From positions 1-64,000 of the forward strand of contig CALVAN010000010.1 in the NCBI GenBank assembly GCA_944325555.1: DNA of 64,000 nucleotides. Direction: 5' to 3'. Positions 26,401 through 33,321 of this stretch are shown one piece after another (position 1 is the first letter of the stretch; the number at the start of each line of letters is the position of its first letter). The DNA comes from Candidatus Gastranaerophilales bacterium. Lineage in GTDB: Bacteria > Cyanobacteriota > Vampirovibrionia > Gastranaerophilales > Gastranaerophilaceae. A model generated the notes under the pieces. It was not told the DNA's origin. It worked only from the letters and a program-made list of their open reading frames with translations, and did not search any database. The position numbers and the translations under genes are program-made.

Positions 26401-27195
26401 TCCTTCTTACAGGCTGACAACCTGTTGTCACAAAGTTTTGTAAAAACAAGTATAGGAAGTCTTGTTAATACGATATCGCCTTATAACACGGGCAAGTTTT
26501 CTTATCTTAACGGCAAAGTTGTTCTCTCCGGCGGAAAAGCCGTACTTCAACAGGTAAAAATGTCAGGCGAGCATATGTCGCTTCTGCTACAGGGAACTGT
26601 AAATATTCTGTCTTTGGATTCCAGTATAGAAATTCTCGGTTCTTTGTCAAATGAAGTAGTGACGGCACTCGGACCGATTGCAGACCTGTCTGTGGAAAAA
26701 TTTGTGTCTTTGATTCCGACCTTCGGAACAAAAATCGCATCGGCAATGAATACATTTAATGCCGCTGCGAACAAGACAGTTTTACAGACTATTCCGCCTC
26801 TGACACCTGCTAAAACAAATACAAAGTCCTTTAAAGTTAATTTAAAAGGCAATTTAAATAAACCTGCTTCTGTTTTTGACGGTTTCAAATGGCTGAATAC
26901 TCCCGAAAAAATTCAAGAAGAGCAAACGGAGTTAAATAAAGAAGTTCAGCAGCAGACAGCGACCGTGACAAAAGAGGAGCTTAAACAACAGGCACAGCAG
27001 GCGGTTTCTCAGACAAAGGAACAAATGAAACAAAACGCTGTTCAGGCTGTTAAAAATAATGAAAAGGTTCAACAACTACAAGAAAATAAAGCGGTAAAGG
27101 TTCTTGGCGGACTTTATAATATATATAAAAATTCTAAAGAATCGCAACAATCACAACAAAACGCAACACCCGCAGCCGAACAGAGTGAAAAATAA
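23488..27195 (+). CDS. AsmA-family envelope protein (large)
   Basis: The start at 23488 has GAGAGG upstream and gives MNFIKK followed by a membrane anchor (FLSIILCIILVLYVLFVFAL); a start at 23422 would lie inside the structured leader. The 1235-residue protein is mostly repeated beta strands of the AsmA/TamB kind, with an N-terminal AsmA domain (to about 120) and a C-terminal AsmA region containing FELKDGQLGSLGRFESFL near 970. Relatives are bridge-like proteins that carry lipids between inner and outer membranes. The last 100 residues are Gln/Lys-rich and coiled-coil-like. The tolC-like gene follows after two bases. Confidence 0.8.
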   Translation: MNFIKKHKIFLSIILCIILVLYVLFVFALPKLVNLNNYKDEIKKLVEQSTKLSFELQDIKLVTTPSLKAGAKLSGLKIAYPDGKEIVAAENAEAKISILPLIFKTLKISDVTVNSPSFNLVFLTDGQIDIVKYITNNLEQTSQASQTPAAELPLKISASLPVVKVTDYSLTLKDEKSSNMFAVKGNNFVFDKAVLNKHLRVTTDGKILVNDNTNVNYDVRLASFWPAITASETTDNQQQTMPQIDFIQELVKYDPKADIKADITAKEHNGHIDLDGYLNVDKLSIKLNGKKLPDSHFHLLSKGHETDIDSAVYVSASEKANLQSKITTGNKTKVDVNLSTDKISFSSLQNFAIALLNSLNMQNDIASLKVTGYIKSNFNVKTDLKTFESSGTFNIVDGSVAHKVIPVTINDITAYIDFSGNALNIKDAYTYVNGTKITAKGSVDSSSNADVSVSSGNINIAPLFNAFAPADMKKSFVLNSGILNIDVILKGKLSEIQPDIDVALTKFLLKTKTPMPVISVNIPSLKIDVNPQQAVINPFDIVFNSSNVKVSGSVKDYLKDMKINITADGSIKANDINLLLPKETRALIGTKGAIPVKALISGNAQKIDIKAQAYPDANNYFSPVSVKKMTGKNGLVNAELSYANDNLDIVDVSLYMPSKSTVSEDFAKNKKGASKMAGISGTIANISSSYPQMKILFSIPEPVLLSHTLMPDASLTARGDLNLIGTLNAPAYKGFISIKDINLPSLLTKVQGVDLEFNDNTISANIQNLDINKTVLNIIADASAAFGDVFVIKSMKLSSNDLNVDNLFAAMDKMNALFASSAGAGSSSGSAAGNVLPVKISNGTAEIKKFTMKQIGGNFIASDITGGFTLVNDLVRIPDLKASVYGGTVNADVSYNVKTTAVTAKVKGVKVDANKAVGVFTGLKDQIKSNLDFNADIKLKGTTYEQQMKSLNGTADFELKDGQLGSLGRFESFLQADNLLSQSFVKTSIGSLVNTISPYNTGKFSYLNGKVVLSGGKAVLQQVKMSGEHMSLLLQGTVNILSLDSSIEILGSLSNEVVTALGPIADLSVEKFVSLIPTFGTKIASAMNTFNAAANKTVLQTIPPLTPAKTNTKSFKVNLKGNLNKPASVFDGFKWLNTPEKIQEEQTELNKEVQQQTATVTKEELKQQAQQAVSQTKEQMKQNAVQAVKNNEKVQQLQENKAVKVLGGLYNIYKNSKESQQSQQNATPAAEQSEK

Positions 27196-27197
27196 AA

Positions 27198-28532
27198 ATG
27201 AAAAACAAAACCATAAAAACAACACTAACCTTTTTAATAACAACTGCTGTAATAATTTCTGCCGTTAATACAGCCTGTGCGGTTGAAGAATTAAAAAAAA
27301 TAAACCTTGATGACGCTATAGAGCTTTCTATTTCCAACAATCTGGATTTGCAGGCTGCCAGGATTGATGTTGAACTTGCAAAAAATGATATTAAAAGCGC
27401 AAACAGGTTAAAGAATCCGGATATCAATATTTTTTATAATTTCGGAAAGGCAGGAAAAAGTGAACCTCAACAGATAGGTCTGTCTGAAACTATTGAAATA
27501 GCAAAACGAGCACCACGTAAAAATTTTGCAAAATCTAATCTTTATAAAAAAGAGATAGATGTAAAATTATCCGAATTTACACTGGAAATGGACGTGCGGG
27601 AAACCTATGCCGATCTTGTCGGTGCAAAAACGATTCTCAGCTCGCTTGAAGAACAGAAAAAACTTTTACAGGAGCTTTTAAAAATTGCACAGAATAAATA
27701 CAAAACAGATACCTATGCTCAAACAGAAGTTATACAGGCCCAAATAGCTCTTAACCAACTTGAAACCAAAATTAATACAGCAAAAACAAGTGTAACTACG
27801 GCAAGGAACAATTTTAACAAAACTCTTAATTTAAAAGAAAACTCTGCAGTAATCTACGATACCAAAGAGGACAATCTCCCTGATGAAACTGTTTTTATTT
27901 CGTTAAAAACACCTGATTTTAATGACCCTATTCCGGATTTTGATTCTATTGCCACAAGGGCGCTTGAAAAAAGACTGGATATTCGTGCAGCAAAGCAGGA
28001 GATTGATATTGCAAAAAAGAATCTTACAGTTGTAGAAAGACAGCGAATCCCCGATGTTGAAATATCCGGCGGATATTCTTACCTGCCGCAATCTCACAGC
28101 GAAACAGGACATTTTGAACCAGGCGCCTACGCTGCTGCGGGAATAAATAATATTCCTCTTTTATATACCTATAAGCCTGAAATTAAAAATGCTAAATTGC
28201 AGATTGAACAGGCTCAAATAAATTATGAATCCGCTAAAAATAAAGCGCTTAAAGATTTGTCCTCGGCTTATGACAAATTTACAACCTCACGCACGAATCT
28301 TTTGTTTTACAAACAAAAGCTGATAAAGGATTCTCAAGAGCTTATAGATATTTCTAAAAAGAATTATAATGCGGGGAAAACTGATCTTACTTCTGTAATT
28401 GTTATGCAGCAGTCTTATCAAGAGATTGTAACCGGTTATATATCCGCTCTGACTGATTATTATACAGATTGGATAGACTTTTTAAGAGAAGTAAATAACG
28501 AAGAATTTGAACTTTATCCGGAGAATTTGTAA
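27198..28532 (+). CDS. tolC: TolC-family outer-membrane efflux/export channel
   Basis: The 444-residue product has a signal peptide (hydrophobic TTLTFLITTAVIISAVNTACA) and the OEP-family pattern of long helices: INLDDAIELSISNNLDLQAARIDVELAKNDI-type segments occur twice (about 33-62 and 253-280). These form the two halves of the alpha-barrel trimer that spans the periplasm and outer membrane. No inner-membrane pump or adaptor is adjacent. It is co-transcribed with the AsmA-like gene, two bases upstream. The gene symbol is by family only. Confidence 0.8.
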   Translation: MKNKTIKTTLTFLITTAVIISAVNTACAVEELKKINLDDAIELSISNNLDLQAARIDVELAKNDIKSANRLKNPDINIFYNFGKAGKSEPQQIGLSETIEIAKRAPRKNFAKSNLYKKEIDVKLSEFTLEMDVRETYADLVGAKTILSSLEEQKKLLQELLKIAQNKYKTDTYAQTEVIQAQIALNQLETKINTAKTSVTTARNNFNKTLNLKENSAVIYDTKEDNLPDETVFISLKTPDFNDPIPDFDSIATRALEKRLDIRAAKQEIDIAKKNLTVVERQRIPDVEISGGYSYLPQSHSETGHFEPGAYAAAGINNIPLLYTYKPEIKNAKLQIEQAQINYESAKNKALKDLSSAYDKFTTSRTNLLFYKQKLIKDSQELIDISKKNYNAGKTDLTSVIVMQQSYQEIVTGYISALTDYYTDWIDFLREVNNEEFELYPENL

Positions 28533-28580
28533 CCCTGCTATCTTTGTTTTGCCCGTAATTATAAGCAAAGAGCATTTGAC

Positions 28581-29201
28581 TTAAACAATATCTTTGCAGG
28601 CAAATTGCAAAAAACTGCCCATTAAATTTTCATTCCATACCTTAACCGTCGGCGGAACTTTTAACACTGCGGGGGTAAAATTCCATATGTATTTAATGTT
28701 TGACTGAATCAAAAAATCGGCTACTTGCTGTGCGGATTGTCTTGGAACGGTTAAAATTGCAAGTTCAACACCAAGGCGCTGCACCAGATTAGGCAGTTTG
28801 GATATATGAAAAATCTGTTTGTTGTTAACCTGTATATCTATTTTCTGCGGGTCATTGTCAAACAGCGCCAGAATATTTAAACCGTAGCTGTTAAAGCTGT
28901 CATACTTTGCAAGTGCAAGCCCCAAATGTCCGGAACCTACAATAAAAGCATCTTTGGTTTTTGAAAAACCAAGAGTTTTTTCAATGGAATCTTTTAGGTC
29001 TTTTACCATGTACCCTACACGACATTTGCCGGCGTTATTCAACAGTTTAAAATCTTTACGCACCTGCGAATCGTCAATACCGAGACGCTGCGCAATTTGC
29101 GGGCTTGATATTGTGTCAATTCCGGCTTCAATATATTCCACCATAATACTGTGATAAAGAGTTAATCTGTTTGAAACTTTTTCTGGTATGTTTTTACTCA
29201 T
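28581..29201 (-). CDS. rex: Redox-sensing transcriptional repressor Rex
   Basis: Rex binds NADH or NAD+ and represses fermentation and hydrogenase genes when NADH is low. The 206-residue product has an N-terminal winged-helix domain (about 1-75, with SSPQIAQRLGIDDSQVRKDF), then a Rossmann domain whose dinucleotide loop reads VGSGHLG (about 88-94). The usual loop is GxGxxG with Asn; His takes that place here. The C-terminal swapped helix (ENLMGSFLQFAC) is present. It is divergent from the hydrogenase operon, a natural target. I could not identify a clear Rex operator. Confidence 0.9.
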   Translation of the reverse strand: MSKNIPEKVSNRLTLYHSIMVEYIEAGIDTISSPQIAQRLGIDDSQVRKDFKLLNNAGKCRVGYMVKDLKDSIEKTLGFSKTKDAFIVGSGHLGLALAKYDSFNSYGLNILALFDNDPQKIDIQVNNKQIFHISKLPNLVQRLGVELAILTVPRQSAQQVADFLIQSNIKYIWNFTPAVLKVPPTVKVWNENLMGSFLQFACKDIV

Positions 29202-29272
29202 GGTTTGCTCAACATTTGTACTTTCATCATTAATTAATAAGAATTATATATCAAATAAAGAAAAAAATCACG

Positions 29273-29317
29273 ATTTACTTATCAAATCTGTTCGAGAAAA
29301 ATTCGTGATAAGTAAAT
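29273..29317. promoter_or_regulatory. Inverted repeat upstream of rex
   Basis: ATTTACTTATCA (29273-29284) and TGATAAGTAAAT (29306-29317) are perfect 12-bp arms with a 21-base loop. TCACGA (29268) and TCGTGA (29303) can pair instead. It lies 70-115 bp upstream of rex and could be an operator or leader hairpin. Confidence 0.4.
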
Positions 29318-29396
29318 TGTCGGTTTGGCATACCTTGATGTGTGCACGTAAAAAACGTAATCAATCAGTGCAGCAGGGCGACTTTAGCTGCCGTTA

Positions 29397-29426
29397 ACAT
29401 ATCGTTGCCTGCAGGCAACGATATGT
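29397..29426. repeat. 30-bp perfect palindrome
   Basis: The arm ACATATCGTTGCCTG (29397-29411) is followed directly by its exact reverse complement (29412-29426). It lies in the rex/hydrogenase divergent spacer, which (29202-29680) otherwise shows only repeat-like words such as GTCATTACGAAGCATCAGG and no supported gene. Confidence 0.7.
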
Positions 29427-29680
29427 ACTGTCATTACGAAGCATCAGGCTTTTGAAGTCTTTATCAATCGTAATCTGCCCAATGTCCTTGGGTGTCTTTC
29501 GTTATCTGCAACTTCAAAGCTTGCTTCTCAGTATTAAATAACAAATGATTTATCCGCTTGCCAATTACGATTAATTAACATAAAATAATAATTGTAAGGG
29601 TGAAAAAAATCACTATTTTATCTATTCATAATAAATATTTAGGAATTAATATTCTGCAGACAGTTAATAAGGAAAAAACA

Positions 29681-29941
29681 ATGGAAAAAGAAAAAGAAAA
29701 CACAAAAACTGTTACCATTAAAGTTTGCATGGGCAGTTCATGCTTTGCAAGAGGAAATGCAGCAAACCTCGATTATATCGAAAATTTTGTTAAAGAACAC
29801 GGTCTTGATGCCAAAATTGAAGTTGTTGGCAGCAGATGCGAAAACAACTGTGCGGTTGGTCCGAATGTTATTATTAACGGCGAAAACTGCGAAGCTGCTT
29901 CACCCGTAAGACTGGAAGCATTACTTAAAAAATATTTATAA
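29681..29941 (+). CDS. Thioredoxin-like [2Fe-2S] ferredoxin
   Basis: Starting at the ATG at 29681 (AAGG upstream) the product has 86 residues. It has the four cysteines of the thioredoxin-like ferredoxin fold: C16-x4-C21 and C53-x3-C57, in KVCMGSSCF and GSRCENNC. Such proteins match the small NuoE-like subunits of electron-bifurcating and sensory hydrogenases. It is the first gene of the hydrogenase operon. It is separated from the next by a 144-bp spacer with a strong hairpin at 29955-29984, which may lower or tune expression of the downstream genes. Confidence 0.8.
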   Translation: MEKEKENTKTVTIKVCMGSSCFARGNAANLDYIENFVKEHGLDAKIEVVGSRCENNCAVGPNVIINGENCEAASPVRLEALLKKYL

Positions 29942-29954
29942 TCATTATCTAAAA

Positions 29955-29984
29955 AGCCTGCCTTTAAAACTTTGAAGGCAGGCT
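29955..29984 (+). terminator. Hairpin between first and second hydrogenase-operon genes
   Basis: AGCCTGCCTT and AAGGCAGGCT form a 10-bp stem, preceded by A5. The downstream side is CTCTCTACTTT rather than a clean T run, so this may be a weak terminator, an attenuator or an mRNA-processing or stabilising structure. Confidence 0.5.
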
Positions 29985-30085
29985 CTCTACTTTATCAGAT
30001 AAACATTACAGAATCTTTGTTTTCCGCATTAATCGTGCGAATTTTGTTTTAATCAAGAATTAATAATCATAATAAGGGGTCTTAA

Positions 30086-31834
30086 ATGAACAGCCAGTAT
30101 CCTATCTATACACTCCAGAACGAATGTGTTGACTGCTACAAATGCGTGCGCCAGTGCAGCATGAAGGCTATCCGCATAGAAAACGGACACGCCTCTGTTA
30201 TTCCTGAAAGATGCATTGCCTGCGGTCACTGTGTTCTTGTTTGCCCGTCGGAAGCTAAAAAAATCAGAAACGATATAAACAAAGCACGAGCAGTCTTGAC
30301 GGCAAAAAGCAGAGTTTTTGTTTCTCTTGCGCCAAGCTGGGCAGGATATTGGAACTGTGGCAGCGAAAAACTCATTTCAGCAATTAAAAAACTCGGATTT
30401 GAAGGCGTATCAGAAACTGCACTCGGCGCTCAAGAAGTTTCCATCGAGGTTACAAAACTTCTCTCAAAACGTGACAGCAAAATTCATATCTCAAGCGCCT
30501 GCCCCGCAATCGTGGACTACGTAAGACTCTACATGCCGGAATACACAAAATATATCACCCCCGTAGGCTCTCCGGCTATGACCCACGCAAAACTTCTAAA
30601 ACAAAGATACGGCGATGACATAGGCGTTGTTTTTGTCGGCCCCTGTATTGCAAAGAAAAACGAAGCCGACAGAAACCCGGAACTTATCGATGTTTCTCTT
30701 ACCTTCCACGAGCTTTCACAGTGGCTTGCTCAAGAAAGCATTGAGCCTGAAAATATCGAGCTTGCTCAGGATACAAGGTTTGTGCCTAAAAAAGCATACG
30801 AAGGTGCATACTATCCTATAGAAGGCGGGATGAATAAGACAATAAGACTCTCGGGCTGCGCAAAAGATATTCAGCTGGTCAGCGTAAGCTCTATTCCTGC
30901 CTTTAGAGATTCTCTGGAAAATCTTAACCCCGAAAGTCTTGACAGAACAATATTTATAGAGGCTCTTGCCTGCCCGGGCGGCTGCGCAAACGGCCCCTGC
31001 AAAGACCCGTCAAAACCGGGGGTTATCACTATGTCTGATATTTTGCGTACAGTGAAACTGAGAGATGATATCCCGACAGAACCCGAAGTTGTAGTTGAAA
31101 AAGAGTATCACGAATCACCGCAAAATACTAAAAAATACACACCGGAGGAAATCGCAGAAGCCATGGCAAGAATCGGCAAACACGGCGTTGAAGACGAACT
31201 CAACTGCGGCGGCTGCGGTTATGATACCTGCAGACAACTTGCGGAAGCTCTCTTAAACGGCGACGCCGAGCCATCGATGTGCGTTTCTTATATGAGAAAA
31301 TTAGCTATCAGAAAGGCCAGTGCAATGCTTCGTTCTATGCCGTCGGCAATTGTTATGGCGGATGCTGATTTGAACATACTTGAAACAAACGAGGCTTTTG
31401 TAAGAATGTTTGCTCCTGACCTTATGGAACTGTTTAACGGCAGACCCGAAGGACTGGCAGGCGGTGCATTAGACAGGGTTGTTCCGTTTACCGATTTGTT
31501 TAAGCGTACTTTAAAATCCGGTAAAGATATACACAAGGAACGCTATCCGATAGGCAAAAACCTATATGATATAGCGGTGTTTGAAATCGAGCGCAACAAA
31601 TTCGTAGGTGCGGTTATCACCGACGTTACCCAGACGGAAATGAAGCGTGAACAAATCGCTAAAAAAGCTCATGAGGTTATCGAAAAAAATATTGCAACCG
31701 TACAAAACATTGCCTGCCTGTTAGGCGAGCATATGGTTGATACGGAATTGTTATTAAGCCAGATTGCTCAAGGGTATGAAGACAACGCACCCGAAACCGA
31801 GGACTCTGAAATAACCGAAAACGGAGAAAATTAA
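30086..31834 (+). CDS. PAS-containing sensor-type [FeFe]-hydrogenase-like protein
   Basis: The 582-residue protein has two 4Fe-4S sites (C14-C24 and C43-C53), then a H-cluster domain: L1 SSACPA (C139), L2 GPCIAKKNEA (C187) and L3 ALACPGGC (C296, C300). A further 4Fe-4S module follows (C374, C377, C382, C399) and then a PAS-like domain (about 415-520). In catalytic enzymes L1 has Cys-Cys; here the proton-relay Cys is Ala, as in sensory hydrogenases. The PAS domain and the phosphatase gene next door support a sensing role. AAGGGG lies upstream, and the stop overlaps the next start (TAATG). Confidence 0.85.
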   Translation: MNSQYPIYTLQNECVDCYKCVRQCSMKAIRIENGHASVIPERCIACGHCVLVCPSEAKKIRNDINKARAVLTAKSRVFVSLAPSWAGYWNCGSEKLISAIKKLGFEGVSETALGAQEVSIEVTKLLSKRDSKIHISSACPAIVDYVRLYMPEYTKYITPVGSPAMTHAKLLKQRYGDDIGVVFVGPCIAKKNEADRNPELIDVSLTFHELSQWLAQESIEPENIELAQDTRFVPKKAYEGAYYPIEGGMNKTIRLSGCAKDIQLVSVSSIPAFRDSLENLNPESLDRTIFIEALACPGGCANGPCKDPSKPGVITMSDILRTVKLRDDIPTEPEVVVEKEYHESPQNTKKYTPEEIAEAMARIGKHGVEDELNCGGCGYDTCRQLAEALLNGDAEPSMCVSYMRKLAIRKASAMLRSMPSAIVMADADLNILETNEAFVRMFAPDLMELFNGRPEGLAGGALDRVVPFTDLFKRTLKSGKDIHKERYPIGKNLYDIAVFEIERNKFVGAVITDVTQTEMKREQIAKKAHEVIEKNIATVQNIACLLGEHMVDTELLLSQIAQGYEDNAPETEDSEITENGEN

Positions 31835-33009
31835 TGGCGGAAAAATCTTTCTTTGTTGATATTGACTGCTTTCAGCAGAAAAAACACGGACAAAATGCCT
31901 TTGGCGACTGCTTTAAGTCAAAACGATTTACGGATGAAGGACGCCTTCTCGCCGTGCTGTCAGACGGTCTTGGCAGCGGAATCAAGGCGAATATTCTTGC
32001 CACAATGACCGCAACAATGATTCTTAAATTCATTGAGGACGGTAAGGACATATTAAAGGCAACGGAGGTTATTATGAACTCTCTGCCTGTTTGTCAGGTC
32101 AGAAAAATCAGCTACTCGACCTTCTCCGCTTTTGAATGCTCTGACGAGGGCGAGATAAAAATAGTAGAAGAAGGCAATCCGGATTTTATTCATATAAGAA
32201 GCGGCAGAATAGTTGAGCATACACCGAGGATTGTCACCTCTAAAAAATTTACAAACCGCCATATGCATCTTTATAACTTCAAACTCGAACCCGAGGACAG
32301 ACTCATTTTTTGCTCGGATGGCGTGACACAGGCTGGTATGGGGACTGACGAATACAAACTCGGCTGGCGAAGAGAAGGCTTGATAGAATTTGTGGAAGCT
32401 GAAATTAAACGTGACCCGTCAATTTCCAGCAGACATCTTGCAATGGAAATAGTTAAAGAATCAATCAGAAAAGAACCCGACCATCAGTCCAAAGACGATG
32501 TATCAGCGCTTGTTCTGTACTTTAGACAGCCGAGAAAGCTTCTTATTTTTACAGGCCCGCCCTATAGACAGGATAGAGATGCAGAGTATTCAAAAATCTT
32601 TGACGACTTTGACGGAAGAAAGGCTATCGTAGGCGGAACTACGGCTAACCTTATCGCAAGAGAGCTCGGGCGTGAAATTACCACGGAAAAATATAACAAG
32701 GGAATGCTTCCTGCATGTTCGCATATGGACGGGGTTGACCTGATAACGGAAGGTATTTTGACGCTTACAAAGGTGCTTGAATACTTGAACGAAGGTTATG
32801 ATCGCTGGCCCGATGACGCAGCAGGCAGATTGATAGAACTTTTGCTTGATTCAGACGTCATAAACTTTATGATAGGGTCAAAGCTTAATCAGGCACATTA
32901 TGACCCTGACCTGCCTTTAGAGCTTGAGATTCGTAAAAATGTCGTAAAACAACTGGAAAAAATTTTATCAGGACGTTATATTAAGAAGGTAAACCTCAAG
33001 TTTATCTGA
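31834..33009 (+). CDS. SpoIIE/PP2C-type serine phosphatase with C-terminal extension
   Basis: The first 225 residues are a SpoIIE-type PP2C phosphatase with metal-binding aspartates in AVLSDGLGSG (about 44-50), FCSDGVTQAG (about 155-162) and KDDVSAL (near 219). Such enzymes remove phosphate from Ser or Thr on regulators such as anti-anti-sigma factors. Residues about 230-391 form an extra domain that contains a GGTTANLIARELG segment and that I do not recognise. Its start overlaps the sensor hydrogenase stop by one base, which strongly suggests that hydrogenase and phosphatase form one signalling unit. No anti-sigma partner is in the window. Confidence 0.8.
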   Translation: MAEKSFFVDIDCFQQKKHGQNAFGDCFKSKRFTDEGRLLAVLSDGLGSGIKANILATMTATMILKFIEDGKDILKATEVIMNSLPVCQVRKISYSTFSAFECSDEGEIKIVEEGNPDFIHIRSGRIVEHTPRIVTSKKFTNRHMHLYNFKLEPEDRLIFCSDGVTQAGMGTDEYKLGWRREGLIEFVEAEIKRDPSISSRHLAMEIVKESIRKEPDHQSKDDVSALVLYFRQPRKLLIFTGPPYRQDRDAEYSKIFDDFDGRKAIVGGTTANLIARELGREITTEKYNKGMLPACSHMDGVDLITEGILTLTKVLEYLNEGYDRWPDDAAGRLIELLLDSDVINFMIGSKLNQAHYDPDLPLELEIRKNVVKQLEKILSGRYIKKVNLKFI

Positions 33010-33060
33010 CGGAATTACAAAATTTCAGACACCACCTAAATTTTTTAAAGGGAGAACTAA

Positions 33061-33321
33061 ATGACTGATACAAAAATATTGTTAGAACTATGTTTCGGTA
33101 CAACATGCTTTGTTATGGGAGCATCAAAATTGCAGGAGATTGAATCTCTTATTCCGCCCCAGTATAAAAACAAAGTCGAAGTTAAAGCACATACTTGTCT
33201 TGATTTGTGCAAAAACTCAACATACATGAAAGCTCCTTTTGTAAAACTTGACGGTGAGATAATTTCAGAGGCTACGGTTGAGAAGATACTTAAAGCAATA
33301 GAGAGAAAGATTGATGGATAA
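33061..33321 (+). CDS. Thioredoxin-like [2Fe-2S] ferredoxin, second copy
   Basis: The 86-residue product has C11-x4-C16 in LCFGTTC and C45-x3-C49 in TCLDLC, the ligand pattern of thioredoxin-fold ferredoxins. It is related to the first gene of the operon in length and pattern, but the sequences differ widely. GGGAG precedes the ATG. The next gene starts inside it (eight-base overlap), so it is probably the redox partner or small subunit of the hydrogenase that follows. Confidence 0.8.
   Translation: MTDTKILLELCFGTTCFVMGASKLQEIESLIPPQYKNKVEVKAHTCLDLCKNSTYMKAPFVKLDGEIISEATVEKILKAIERKIDG

Noticed and set aside
30041-30070. Rex operator upstream of the sensor hydrogenase
   Set aside because: TTAAT-CAAGA-ATTAA is only a weak palindrome in A/T-rich sequence and does not match the published TTGTTAA-type sites well enough to call.
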